Shown here piece after piece: positions 36,679 through 46,195 of a stretch of DNA of 64,000 nucleotides (positions are counted from its first letter, which is position 1; every line of letters starts with the position of its first letter). The position numbers were made by a program, and so were the translations under genes. The stretch covers positions 124,001 through 188,000 of the forward strand of contig NZ_FNDT01000003.1 of NCBI RefSeq assembly GCF_900099735.1, written 5' to 3'. Source of the DNA: Arthrobacter subterraneus. GTDB taxonomy: Bacteria > Actinomycetota > Actinomycetes > Actinomycetales > Micrococcaceae. The notes beneath the pieces are model-generated. The model ran no database searches, was not told the DNA's origin, and saw only the letters and a program-made list of their open reading frames with translations.

Positions 36679-38016
36679 CTACTTCGCCTGGCTGTGGCTT
36701 TCATTTACGCGCAGGGGCACGCCACGGGTCTCTTTGACCAGGGTGACACCGACGAAGGAAACGACGCACAGGCCCATGATGTAGAAGCCGATGGACAGCG
36801 AGGAACCGGTACTGCTCAACAGCGCTTCCGCAATCAGCGGCGCGAAGGCACCGCCGAGGATGGCGCCGAGCGCGTACCCGATCCCGATGCCGGAGTACCG
36901 CACATTGGCCGGGAACATCTCGGCATACATCGCCGACATCGGTCCATAGGACAGCCCGAGGCCGATGGTCAGGACGAACAGTGCCACTCCGTACGCGAAG
37001 ATGTTCCGGGTGTCGATCATCAGGAACAGCGGGATCATCCAGACAAAGACGAGGGCATAACCGATCTGGAAGGTCCGTACGCGGCCAATGCGGTCAGAAA
37101 GAATTCCGCCGTACATGGTGAAGATGAGCCAACCGAACGAGGCAAGCAGGGTAGCAAACAGGACGGGGCCGCCCGGCATGCCGAGCGTGCGCTGGGCGTA
37201 GGCAGAGAAGAATGCGATCAGGAGATAGCCGGCCGCGTTGTTCGCGATGAAGATCGCGGCAGTCAGTATGACCTGCTTGCTGCTGTGCTTGAAGAGCTCC
37301 TTGAGCGGAACCGACGACTCGAGCTTGCGCTCGGTCATCTCCTTGAAGACCGGGCTTTCTGCCACGGCCTTGCGGATGAAGTACCCGACGACGATCAGCA
37401 CAACGGAGAGGAGGAACGGAACACGCCATCCCCAGGTCAGGAACGCTTCCTCGGACATGGACGAACGCAACAGGAAGAGCACCAGCGTTGCGATGATCAT
37501 GCCGACGGGAACACCGATCTGCGGATACGCTCCCCAGAATCCGCGCTTGTTCACGGGTGCATGCTCAACCGCCATGAGAGCCGCACCGCCCCACTCACCA
37601 CCGGCAGAGAAACCCTGCAGGATGCGCAGCACCATCAGAAGAATCGGGGCCGCAACACCGATCTGCTCGTAGCTGGGCAGGAGACCGATCAGCGCAGTGG
37701 CCGAACCCATCAGGACGAGAGTGAACACGAGCATGGCCTTGCGCCCGATGCGGTCACCAAGGTGTCCTGCCACTACTGCGCCGAGCGGCCGGAAGAAGAA
37801 GCTGATGCCGATGGTGGCCCAGGCCACCAGCTGGGCCAGCCCCGGGCTTTCGTCATTGAGCGGCGCAAAGTAGAGCTGGGCGAAGACGAGGCCTGCGGCC
37901 TGCGCGAAGATGAAGAAGTCGTACCACTCGATAGTGGTACCAACCATGGTTCCGGCGACGACCTTGCGGTCTTCCCGGGACATACGCTGCCGTGGGGCAG
38001 CCGTTGAAGACGTCAT
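36679..38016 (-). CDS. MFS transporter, metabolite:H+ symporter family
   Basis: Twelve-segment membrane transporter of 445 residues. The N-terminus (VVAGTMVGTTIEWYDFFIFA) and the loop GHLGDRIGRKAMLVFTLVLM are hallmarks of the metabolite:H+ symporter (ShiA/ProP/KgtP-like) family that imports organic acids or osmolytes. ATG at 38016 with GGAG upstream. RMGVPLRVNE-like C-terminal tail, no extra domain. The promoter contains a dyad and the neighbouring convergent gene is a TetR regulator. Exact substrate unknown. Confidence 0.9.
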   Translation of the reverse strand: MTSSTAAPRQRMSREDRKVVAGTMVGTTIEWYDFFIFAQAAGLVFAQLYFAPLNDESPGLAQLVAWATIGISFFFRPLGAVVAGHLGDRIGRKAMLVFTLVLMGSATALIGLLPSYEQIGVAAPILLMVLRILQGFSAGGEWGGAALMAVEHAPVNKRGFWGAYPQIGVPVGMIIATLVLFLLRSSMSEEAFLTWGWRVPFLLSVVLIVVGYFIRKAVAESPVFKEMTERKLESSVPLKELFKHSSKQVILTAAIFIANNAAGYLLIAFFSAYAQRTLGMPGGPVLFATLLASFGWLIFTMYGGILSDRIGRVRTFQIGYALVFVWMIPLFLMIDTRNIFAYGVALFVLTIGLGLSYGPMSAMYAEMFPANVRYSGIGIGYALGAILGGAFAPLIAEALLSSTGSSLSIGFYIMGLCVVSFVGVTLVKETRGVPLRVNESHSQAK

Positions 38017-38047
38017 TGTTACTCCAGGTGGACGGACGAGATTACTG

Positions 38048-38061
38048 ACAGAACGTTCGGT
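38048..38061 (-). promoter_or_regulatory. Candidate TetR operator upstream of the MHS-type transporter
   Basis: Dyad ACaGAACGTTCgGT centred on GAACGTTC, 32 bases upstream of the transporter ATG. The form (NGAACGTTCN core with outer AC/GT) is typical of TetR-family operators. Binding by the neighbouring TetR is inference. Confidence 0.5.
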
Positions 38062-38184
38062 AACTATGTTTTAGATCATACTCGAAGCAGGGCACCCAGC
38101 GCACCGTGTTTCATTTCGAACCCCTAACGGCGATTTCAGCCCATTTCGGCCGCGCGATCGAGGAAAAACTGCCCCGCGTACCCC

Positions 38185-39504
38185 TCAGCGGCGTCGCAGC
38201 ACGGCAGTCGACACGAAGCCCAGCAGCAGCAGCACGACGGCGGCAGCAACCGGAACCATCAGGGCGTTTTGCACGCCGGCCTCCGCCAGTGTCCCTGCAA
38301 GCGAGGCCCCCAGTGCCGTGCCCGCCACAATCCCGCTGGCGAGCAGGGTCATCACGGTGCCGACCAGATGTTGGGGGGCAACCAGCGAGCCGACACTGAA
38401 GATTGTCACCATGGTTGGTCCAACCGGTAGGCCGAGAATCAGCAACGCCGCCAGCATGAGCGGGATGTCGGATGCGAAAAGCGGCAGGCACGCCGCAGCG
38501 CTCATGGCCGCTGCTGAGACAACCCAGCGCAGCGGATGGCGGAAGCCCTGCGGCCAGTACGCAACGGACAGGGCTGTCAGCGCGGAGCTGACGCCCATCA
38601 CCGCATAGAGCAGTCCCGCGGCCGTTTCCACGCCGAAGCCGCCGGCAAAGGCGATCAGAGCGGTCTGGGTGGAGCCGAAGAACGTCCCCATCATGACCAT
38701 TCCGAGTACCGGCAACGAGATGAGAAACGCGGTGCGCCGCATCCCGCGGACTGCTGCGCCGGAGGGGACTCCGGTCCGTGGTCGCCGCCGCAGTGGTATC
38801 ACCGAGCGCTCGGTGGGGTGGACGGCGAAGCCCGATACGAACGTGATGGTCAGCAGCGCCGCAAGCGCGAGCGGCAGCCACGGCGCGATCAGGCTTGCCA
38901 GGAGCCCGACCAGCGCAGGGCCAAGAACGAAGGTCAACTCGTCAGCCGTGCTCTCATAGGACAGCGCGGTGTCAAGGTCCGCCGGGCGCTTGTTCCGCGT
39001 CAGCGCCATCCAGCGGACCCGCGCCAGGGGACCGATCTGCGGACAGGTTGCTCCCATGAGGAAGGCAGCCGCCAGGGTGGGCAGAAGTCCCGCTCCGGTG
39101 CCGGCCAGGCCGCTGACCATGAGCAGTGCAACGATGGCCATGGTGTTCAGGAGCGCCGCGAGCAGGAGGACCGGACGCTGGCCGTACCGGTCTGCAAGGA
39201 AGCCGAGCACCGGTGCGCCAAGCGCGGAACCGATACCGACGGCGCCGGCAGCGAAACCGCCGGAGGCGTAGGAATTGGTGGCGGCAGTGACCAGGGTGAG
39301 CGCTCCGACTGTGAGCATCGCCAGAGGCAGCCGCGCTACGAAGCCCAGGGGAAGAAAGCCTGCTCCGGCGATTTCAGGAAGGCGGCCGAAACGCCCACGG
39401 TTGCTCAGCGGCTCCGGGCTCCCGGGAATGGACTTGGGATCCGGAGGGGTTGTCGAAGAAACGTCGCAAGGAAGGGTGCTGTATTCAGAGGATGATGTTG
39501 CCAT
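38185..39504 (-). CDS. MFS transporter (drug-exporter-like)
   Basis: 439 residues, 12 predicted membrane segments. The first half includes FLADRYGQRPVLLLAALLNT, the MFS motif A loop. The N-terminal 45 residues are hydrophilic. It is not closely related to the neighbouring MHS-type transporter. Start is the ATG at 39504. Drug or sugar efflux is possible, with no substrate evidence in the sequence. The arrangement of segments resembles predicted arabinose/multidrug exporters. Confidence 0.87.
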   Translation of the reverse strand: MATSSSEYSTLPCDVSSTTPPDPKSIPGSPEPLSNRGRFGRLPEIAGAGFLPLGFVARLPLAMLTVGALTLVTAATNSYASGGFAAGAVGIGSALGAPVLGFLADRYGQRPVLLLAALLNTMAIVALLMVSGLAGTGAGLLPTLAAAFLMGATCPQIGPLARVRWMALTRNKRPADLDTALSYESTADELTFVLGPALVGLLASLIAPWLPLALAALLTITFVSGFAVHPTERSVIPLRRRPRTGVPSGAAVRGMRRTAFLISLPVLGMVMMGTFFGSTQTALIAFAGGFGVETAAGLLYAVMGVSSALTALSVAYWPQGFRHPLRWVVSAAAMSAAACLPLFASDIPLMLAALLILGLPVGPTMVTIFSVGSLVAPQHLVGTVMTLLASGIVAGTALGASLAGTLAEAGVQNALMVPVAAAVVLLLLGFVSTAVLRRR

Positions 39505-39576
39505 GTGCTTTCCGGGTACATCGAAGCGCGCATCGTCCCTCCTCCCGATGCGCCCAACCCGGTAACAGCTGCGATT

Positions 39577-42500
39577 TTACACTCGTTCAAGCTGATTCAC
39601 GAAGCGCACCGACGAGCCCGTCCGGCCCTTGGAGACGTGCAGTTGCGCCGGTATTCGCTGCTTCAACTCGGCGACGTGGCTGACCAGCCCCACCACACGG
39701 CCCCCGTCCCGAAGATTCTCAAGCGCATCCATCACCTGTTCAAGAGACTGCTCATCGAGGCTGCCGAAGCCTTCGTCAACAAAGAGCGTCTCGATGTCCA
39801 GTCCGCCCGACTCCTGCTGCACCACGTCGGCCAGTCCAAGAGCGAGTGCGAGGGACGCCATGAACGACTCGCCTCCGGAAAGTGTTGCGGTGTCACGGCG
39901 CATGCCCGTCCAGCTGTCGATGACATTCAAACCAAGCCCGGATTTCCGGTTACCCGACCGGGAGTCGCTGTGGACCAGGGAGTACCTGCCGTCCGACATG
40001 TGCTGCAGCCGTTCGGTGGCCGCCTCGGCCACCTGTTCCAGCCGGGCAGCGAGGACATAAGTGGCAAGGCTCATCCGGTACAGGTTCTCACCGTTGCCCC
40101 GGACGGTGTCAGCGACAGACCTGGCAAGCCGGTATGCCTGCCGCAACGGCACCAGCCTGTCGTCAAGCGCGGCTACCCGGTCTGCATAGGAACCCATCTG
40201 CACCACCGACTGTTCCAGTAGCCCCACCTCGAGCACCGCCCGCTCGAGCTGCACCCTTACACTCTCCTCGGCCCGGGCAGCAGCGGCGATTTCGTCTTCT
40301 TCGGGAATTGGTTCGCCGTTCTTTTCCGAAGCGGCTGCCGCAACATTCTCTGGACGTTCCAGGTCCCGTTCTATGCGGTGGGCAGCGTGCTCGGCCTCCC
40401 GGATGCGCTGCTCCATCGCCTCCACCCGGCTGTCATCCAGCAGGGCCTGCCGAACAGTGTCCGGCGAAGCGAACTCGGTTGCTGCCAGCTGCAATGTCAG
40501 CGCGTGTTCAGCTTTCTCCAGACGCGCCGCTGCCTGTTGCCACGCGGACAGGGCAGCGCAGACCGCGCCGACGCGTTGTGCGGTCCCTTCGAGTTGTGCC
40601 ACTTTCTCCGCGACTGTGGCGTACCTGCCGCGCACCGACTCCAGCCGGGCAAGCAGTGCCGTGTGCTGCTCCTCCAAGGCGGAGAGCAGCGAAGAGAACT
40701 CTGCCTCGCTTCGGACGGCTTCGGCCTGCTGCTCACGCACACCGGCGAGCGCCGCCTCTGCCGTTGCTTTCCTGGCGAGGAGTTCCGCCGAGGCGCGGAC
40801 CGCCGCCTCTGCCTCTCCGCGTTCCTCCTCCAGGGAGGCGAGCGCGGCGCGCACCGTCCCGGCCGGCGTATCCCCGCTTCGGGCGCGCAACCCTGCGGCC
40901 TGAAGCGCTGCAGCGTCCCGCACCGCGGTGGTATCCCGGAAACTGCGCTCTGCTTCATCCTGGTGCGCACGGGCGGACTCCTCATCCTCCCGGGTCACCA
41001 ACCCCTGCGTTCCGGCGGTTGCCGGCGCAGGGTGCTCCTGGCTTCCGCACACCGGACAGGGCTCCCCCGGGCTCAGCCGCGCTGCAAGCTCGGCAGCAGT
41101 CTGCTCAAGGCGTAACTGAAGTTTCTGCAACCAGTCTTCCTTGGCCGCCAGAAACAGCGCACGCTGGGAATCCTGGCGCTCATCCAGCTCCCGCAGTGAC
41201 CGCTCCGCCCGGTCTGCCTGCGCAAGCAGGTCCAACTGTGCGGCTGTCTCGGCACATGCTGATGCCAGCTCCGCCGCACGGGCGCCCGCCGCTTCCGTTG
41301 TCTCGATCCGTGCTGAGAGGTCGCTCAGCTCCTCCTCGAGCCGCTGCTGCCGGGTGCTGTACCGATCCAGCTCTGCGGTCTTCACCTCACTGCGCTGCAC
41401 AGTGATCCTGATCCGGTCTTCCAGACGGACAAGATCTTGCTCCGTCGGCAGAGCCGCACGCGCCTCTGCGAGCCGTTCGCGGAGGGCCTCGTGTGCACTG
41501 TCGAAAGCGTCTCCTGACACCTCGACGTCCAACGTGAGAAGGTCAGGGATCTCCTGCCGGGCGGCAGGATCGGCCTGCAGCTGGCCGTTCAGTGAATGCA
41601 TCTTATCCCGGGTGCTGCGCGCCTGATCCGCTGCCTCGTCACGCGTCTGGAGAGGACCCTGCAGGATCTGCGCGCGCCTGTGATTCTCAAGCAGTTCCCG
41701 CAGTGCACCCGCCTCAGCGAGGGCGATCTGATTTTCCGCAACCTCTGCCGCCAGCCGGCGGAAGGCCAGACGGTCCCGCCGTTCGGTTTCCAGCCGGGAC
41801 CGCCGCTTCGCAGCGTTGTCCCGGACAGCCGTCAGCTCCCTGGCGCGGTTCCGCCCTGCCACGACGGCGTTTGTCAGCCGGTCCTGGAGAGCGGCAAGAG
41901 CAGACGCCGGATCAGCCTCAGCCTCGCCGGGCGCTGATCCGTCTCCAGTGCCTCGCGCACCACCGGACTGGTCGGTGGAGCCGGGCCGGTCAGTGGGGGC
42001 GGACTGGTCGGTGGAGCCGGGCCGGTCAGTGGAGCCGGGTTTTTCAGTGTTGCCCGTCGGACCAGCCGCACTTGCGTGCTCGTCGGAACTGCGCAGCGGA
42101 CCAGCGGACAGGGGATTTTCCGACAGCGGACCACCGGACAGGGGATCGTCCGACAGGCCATGACGCTCCACCTCTTCAACGGCCCGGGAAAGGAGGTCCT
42201 CCAGCTCACTCTCAACCTCCTGTGCGCGCGTGGAAGCGTGAGCGGCACGCTCCGCGAGCAGCTGCTCGACGGCGGAGAAACGGTCGGTCGCAAAGAGCCG
42301 CTGCAGGAGCTCACCACGGGCGGCGGCGTCTGACCGGAGAAAAGCCGCAAACTCTCCCTGGGGCAGCATGACCACCCTGGTGAACTGTTCCCGGTTCATG
42401 CCGAGCAGAGCCTGCAGTTCCGCTCCCGCTTCATCGTTCCGGGTGGAACGGGTGACCCACTCCCCCGCCACCCGTTCCCGAAGCATGGTTTTCGCTTGCT

Positions 42501-42831
42501 CGGTGGTGGTTCCGGAACCACGCCGGGACGGCCGGTTCCAGGAAGGATTCCGTGTGACCTCCAGGCGCCGGGAGCCGGCTGAAAACTCGCACACCACCTC
42601 CGGCGCAAGCCCCACAGGTGCATGGTCGCTGCGCAACCGTCTGGCGTTCTGGCGGGCGCCGGGTACTGAACCGTACAGCGCGTAGCAGATGGCATCAAGC
42701 ACACTGGATTTCCCTGCTCCGGTGGGTCCGTTCAGCAGGAACAGGCCCTGTTCCGCCAGGGCATCAAAGTCAATGTGCTGGCGCTCAGCGAACGGGCCGA
42801 AAGCCTGTATCTCCAGCCGATGTATTCTCAT
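39577..42831 (-). CDS. sbcC: Exonuclease subunit SbcC (Rad50-like SMC ATPase)
   Basis: ATPase subunit of SbcCD, which trims DNA hairpins and protein-blocked ends. 1084 residues. N-terminal Walker A GPTGAGKSSVLDAI (residues 35-48), two long coiled coils, zinc hook GEPCPVCGSQEHP near residue 590, and the C-terminal ABC signature LSGGESFMASLALALGLADV with Walker B ETLFVDEGFGSLDEQ. Residues 221-315 form an unusual Pro/Ser/Gly/Thr-rich insert built of tandem repeats in the first coiled-coil arm. The ATG overlaps the sbcD stop by four bases. Confidence 0.95.
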   Translation of the reverse strand: MRIHRLEIQAFGPFAERQHIDFDALAEQGLFLLNGPTGAGKSSVLDAICYALYGSVPGARQNARRLRSDHAPVGLAPEVVCEFSAGSRRLEVTRNPSWNRPSRRGSGTTTEQAKTMLRERVAGEWVTRSTRNDEAGAELQALLGMNREQFTRVVMLPQGEFAAFLRSDAAARGELLQRLFATDRFSAVEQLLAERAAHASTRAQEVESELEDLLSRAVEEVERHGLSDDPLSGGPLSENPLSAGPLRSSDEHASAAGPTGNTEKPGSTDRPGSTDQSAPTDRPGSTDQSGGARGTGDGSAPGEAEADPASALAALQDRLTNAVVAGRNRARELTAVRDNAAKRRSRLETERRDRLAFRRLAAEVAENQIALAEAGALRELLENHRRAQILQGPLQTRDEAADQARSTRDKMHSLNGQLQADPAARQEIPDLLTLDVEVSGDAFDSAHEALRERLAEARAALPTEQDLVRLEDRIRITVQRSEVKTAELDRYSTRQQRLEEELSDLSARIETTEAAGARAAELASACAETAAQLDLLAQADRAERSLRELDERQDSQRALFLAAKEDWLQKLQLRLEQTAAELAARLSPGEPCPVCGSQEHPAPATAGTQGLVTREDEESARAHQDEAERSFRDTTAVRDAAALQAAGLRARSGDTPAGTVRAALASLEEERGEAEAAVRASAELLARKATAEAALAGVREQQAEAVRSEAEFSSLLSALEEQHTALLARLESVRGRYATVAEKVAQLEGTAQRVGAVCAALSAWQQAAARLEKAEHALTLQLAATEFASPDTVRQALLDDSRVEAMEQRIREAEHAAHRIERDLERPENVAAAASEKNGEPIPEEDEIAAAARAEESVRVQLERAVLEVGLLEQSVVQMGSYADRVAALDDRLVPLRQAYRLARSVADTVRGNGENLYRMSLATYVLAARLEQVAEAATERLQHMSDGRYSLVHSDSRSGNRKSGLGLNVIDSWTGMRRDTATLSGGESFMASLALALGLADVVQQESGGLDIETLFVDEGFGSLDEQSLEQVMDALENLRDGGRVVGLVSHVAELKQRIPAQLHVSKGRTGSSVRFVNQLERV
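41964..42153 (-). repeat. Two in-frame tandem repeats inside sbcC
   Basis: An exact 33-base direct repeat (41964-41996 and 42000-42032, period 36) encodes tandem TDRPGSTDQS-type units. A 30-base tandem (42094-42123 and 42124-42153, 27 of 30 matching) encodes SDDPLSGGPL/SENPLSAGPL. Both periods are multiples of three. Confidence 0.95.
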
Positions 42832-44000
42832 ACGCCGCTCTCTGCAGCCCGCAGCGCATCAATGGTTTCCGCAAAGAGCGCCGCTTCCTCTGCGTTGGCC
42901 TTGCGCTGACGTACGTGCTCCAGAAATCCACAGCAGATGGCGGTGTCATCAGCCGCCTGCGCAATCCGTTCGCTGTACGTCCGTTCCTCCCCGGCATTCC
43001 GCGACGCGGGCTCAAACGCGAGCACCAGGGTACCGGGGAAACGGGCACGCAGGCGTTCCATCGCGTGCTGCGGGCGCTCGCTGTCGGTCAACGTCACCTG
43101 GCACCACGAATTCTCGGCCTCGACGTGCTCTGGAGAAGCCAGAAGCTCTTCTATGGGCCCCCGCAGCACCGCAAGATTCCGCGGCGGCGCCCACTGCACC
43201 GGGCGAATCTCATCCACACCACCGGCACCGACATCAATGAGCCAGGCGCCCTTGGACTGACGTGCCTCGGAGAATGAGTAAGCCAGGGGAGAACCCGAAT
43301 AACGTATACGTTCCTGCAACTGCTGCCGGCCGTGCAGGTGGCCGAGCGCCACGTAGTCGAAACCCTCGAAGAGGTCCAGCGGTACCACTCCCAGGCCTCC
43401 CATGCTGAGCTCCCGCTCGCTGTCAGAACTGACCCCACCGCCGGCGAAAGTATGCGCCATGACCACGGAATACAGCGTGCGTGACGGGTCCAGTCCGCGA
43501 CGCCGACTAACGTCAGCCCGCACCCGGTCCAGCGCCGCCGAGGTCACCGCCGTGTGCGTTGCCGCTTCGCTTCCCAGCTTTTCGGCGACCATGCGCGGCT
43601 CCAGATACGGGAGGCCGTAGACGGCGACCTCGGCAGTGTCACCCACCGGAAACACCGCTGGGCGCCCGATGTCTTCCAGCCGCGTGCGGAGGTGCACTCC
43701 GCCACGTTCGATCAGTCGGCCACCGAAACCCAGCCGCACCGCTGAATCATGATTTCCGCTGCTGACCACCACGCTGGCTCCGGCGACGGTGAGCCGCTCA
43801 AGCGCCTCGTCGAAGAGCTCGACGACGTCAACTGCCGGCAGTGCGCGATCGTAGACATCCCCGGCAATGAGAACCACATCAACGTTCTCCTCACGGACTG
43901 TCTTTTCCAGTTGGTCGAGGAAAAGCTGCTGCGCCTCAAGCATTCCGACGCCGTGGAACGAGCGGCCCAGATGCCAGTCCGATGTGTGCAGTAACCTCAT
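42828..44000 (-). CDS. sbcD: Exonuclease subunit SbcD (Mre11-like phosphoesterase)
   Basis: Nuclease subunit of SbcCD, 390 residues. Calcineurin-like phosphoesterase motifs in order: LLHTSDWHLGRSFHGVG, VVLIAGDVYDRALP, VVVSSGNHDSAVRLG, VVMAHTFAGGG and YVALGHLHGRQQL, so the two-metal site is intact. Starts at the ATG at 44000 and is translationally coupled to sbcC. Confidence 0.96.
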   Translation of the reverse strand: MRLLHTSDWHLGRSFHGVGMLEAQQLFLDQLEKTVREENVDVVLIAGDVYDRALPAVDVVELFDEALERLTVAGASVVVSSGNHDSAVRLGFGGRLIERGGVHLRTRLEDIGRPAVFPVGDTAEVAVYGLPYLEPRMVAEKLGSEAATHTAVTSAALDRVRADVSRRRGLDPSRTLYSVVMAHTFAGGGVSSDSERELSMGGLGVVPLDLFEGFDYVALGHLHGRQQLQERIRYSGSPLAYSFSEARQSKGAWLIDVGAGGVDEIRPVQWAPPRNLAVLRGPIEELLASPEHVEAENSWCQVTLTDSERPQHAMERLRARFPGTLVLAFEPASRNAGEERTYSERIAQAADDTAICCGFLEHVRQRKANAEEAALFAETIDALRAAESGV

Positions 44001-44129
44001 GATTCCAAGCTACCGGCCACCTCCGACAGTTTCGGACGGCAACGCCGGACGTACTCGCGAAGGGGTGCCGAACGCGACCGATTGGCGGCGCAGTCCCGGC
44101 TGCCCAACCTCACTGCCTACACTGGCCCA

Positions 44130-45077
44130 GTGACACTTTCCAACAGTTCTCCCGGTGCAGTCCGCAGCAGAATCAACGGTTCCCTCCTTGGAGGTGCCCT
44201 CATGGAGGCCGCTGCGGGCTCGCCCGAAGAATTCCATTTCGGCGACGCCGCCCACCTGGCCCTCTATACGGTCGACGGCCTGACCGAGGCACTCGAGTGG
44301 GCCAATGACGGCGTTGCCGCCGATGAGGCTGCCTGCCTCTGGCTTGCCTACCTCCGCTGGCTCCGCATCCAGGGTGAGGCACCGCCGTCGTCCGCTCCCT
44401 CCCCGCCCGCCCGCTGGCTTGACCGGCAGGATGTCCCGCACCGCCGCAGCCAACCGGACACTGCCACGGTCCGTGCACTCGCCAGCGGCGAGATGGGCAG
44501 CAGGCAGCGGCCGCTCGAACGGGACGACGACGGTCCCGGCGCCCTGCAGCGCTCAGCCCCCTTCGGACTGGTTGCCAACGTACCGCCCGAGTGGATCGAG
44601 AAGCTGGCACTGGACGCCGCAGCCATCACGCACGGCAACCCGCTGGCACAGATCCCCGCTGCCGTCCTTGCCCGGCTGATACACGGGATCACTTTCAAAG
44701 AGCAATCCCTGGAGGACGGAATCTCCGCCGCGGCACAGCATGCGGCAGCGCTGGGATCGACAGACCTGTCCGCGTTACTTCAGTCCCCTGACACTGCCCA
44801 GCAGGAACGCGCTGACGCAGCGGGTGTCCTGGGTGAGGCCGTCGGGCTGGTCCTCTCCACGGCAAACGACGACGGCGCAGCCTCCTTCCGTGCACTCCTG
44901 ACTGCAGGAGGAAAGCTGGAGGGGCCGGCGGCATCGGTTGTCGGCTCGGTTGCCGGTTCGATCGCCGGTGCACTGCACGGAGACCACTCACTGCCTCCGG
45001 ATGCCCGACAGCGGTTGGCGGGAGCGGACATCGTCGAAGAAGTGGCGGCCGGGTTCGCCTCGGCAATGGGGGTCTAG
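44130..45077 (+). CDS. ADP-ribosylglycohydrolase-like protein, probably catalytically inactive
   Basis: 315 residues from GTG at 44130 (a -10-like TACACT at 44118-44123 suggests a leaderless start; the frame stays open to 44082). The fold signature is visible at both ends: RSRINGSLLGGALMEAAAGS, where active enzymes have a GDALG-type motif, and SVVGSVAGSIAGALHG, the C-terminal glycine-rich helix. The metal ligands appear to be missing. The usual TDDT segment reads YTVDGL, and the GGDxDT segment reads GGKLEG. It may bind ADP-ribose without cleaving it. It ends 7 bases from the convergent exonuclease gene. Confidence 0.75.
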   Translation: MTLSNSSPGAVRSRINGSLLGGALMEAAAGSPEEFHFGDAAHLALYTVDGLTEALEWANDGVAADEAACLWLAYLRWLRIQGEAPPSSAPSPPARWLDRQDVPHRRSQPDTATVRALASGEMGSRQRPLERDDDGPGALQRSAPFGLVANVPPEWIEKLALDAAAITHGNPLAQIPAAVLARLIHGITFKEQSLEDGISAAAQHAAALGSTDLSALLQSPDTAQQERADAAGVLGEAVGLVLSTANDDGAASFRALLTAGGKLEGPAASVVGSVAGSIAGALHGDHSLPPDARQRLAGADIVEEVAAGFASAMGV

Positions 45078-45084
45078 GGATCTG

Positions 45085-46074
45085 CTACTGGCTGGCGACG
45101 GGCCAGCGCCCGCCGGTCATCTGCAGGAACTCGGCCTCGGAGAGCACCTCGATATTCTGGCCGCGGCTGTGCAGTTCCAGAACACGCCGGGCCTTCCCTG
45201 TCACGCGACCGCTGCGGAGATCGGCCGCTACAAACCCGTCGCCGACCACCAGTACCGTGGTTTTCCTGGTCACAGTGCTCGCCGGCTGCGCGCCCAGCAC
45301 CGCTGCCCGCTGTTTCGCCTGTGGCCGCGGGATCCCTAGGTCACCGGTGAAGACCACTGTCTGTCCGTAGAGCGGATGGGTGGGGTCCGCGGCCGGATTG
45401 GGATCCGGGTTCAGCCCCTCGTCCGGCCAGCCCGCCCAGCCGACGGCCGGCCCGCGTTCCAGCGCCGTCCGCGTAGCCTTGGACAGTTCTGAAATCCCTG
45501 GTTGATAGGCGTCCAGGCGGGACAACCGGAGACGGTGGCCGGTGACCAGTTCCTGAAGAGTCGATGCCTTTGCACGGCGTGCGATATCCAGCAGGATACC
45601 GGCGCACGCCCGAGCGTCCTCGACGGCGTCATGGTGGTTGACGAGCGGCACGCCGGCTGCCTCCGCGACGTAGGGCAGTGAGTAGGAAACAAGGAAGTAG
45701 CTGCGGCGGGACAGCAGCACAGTGCAGGCGTAGTCGTAGCCCGGCCCGGCCTGGTTGGAGACCTCAAGTGCGGAGCGGATGACACCCAGGTCAAAGGCCG
45801 CGTTGTGAGCCACCAGAACATCGTTCCCGATGAAGGCGCCGATCTCAGGGAAAAGTTCGCCGAACCGCGGCTGATGCGCCACCATGTCCGCGGTGATCCC
45901 ATGAATGGCAACGTTGCGCGAATCGAAGTGGTCGTGCCCGGCGGGTGGCCGCATGAGCCAGTTCGCTTCGGCTACGATCCGGCCGTCACGGACCTTGGTG
46001 AGCCCTACGGCACAGGGCGAACCCCGAAACCCATTGGCAGTCTCGAAGTCGATTGCCGTGAACTCAATTCCCAC
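45085..46074 (-). CDS. DEDDh 3'-5' exonuclease with C-terminal BRCT domain
   Basis: 329 residues from GTG at 46074. The N-terminal DnaQ-like exonuclease shows Exo I FTAIDFETANG, Exo II VAHNAAFDLGVIRSAL and Exo III HHDAVEDARACAGILL. The C-terminal BRCT domain (GQTVVFTGDLGIPRPQAKQR, then TTVLVVGD) runs from about residue 245. Such epsilon-subunit-like proteins are common in actinobacteria and are thought to act in DNA repair or proofreading; the partner is not known. Confidence 0.9.
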   Translation of the reverse strand: MGIEFTAIDFETANGFRGSPCAVGLTKVRDGRIVAEANWLMRPPAGHDHFDSRNVAIHGITADMVAHQPRFGELFPEIGAFIGNDVLVAHNAAFDLGVIRSALEVSNQAGPGYDYACTVLLSRRSYFLVSYSLPYVAEAAGVPLVNHHDAVEDARACAGILLDIARRAKASTLQELVTGHRLRLSRLDAYQPGISELSKATRTALERGPAVGWAGWPDEGLNPDPNPAADPTHPLYGQTVVFTGDLGIPRPQAKQRAAVLGAQPASTVTRKTTVLVVGDGFVAADLRSGRVTGKARRVLELHSRGQNIEVLSEAEFLQMTGGRWPVASQ

Positions 46075-46195
46075 CCGTTCACGGTATCCGGTGGACGGGC
46101 GTACCCCTGTGAGGCTTGCCCGTGTGGCGCGGAAACCGGAAGGGACACCGACCGAGTTGACCGGCCTGAGATCAGCCGGCTGGAAGGCCGCAGCC

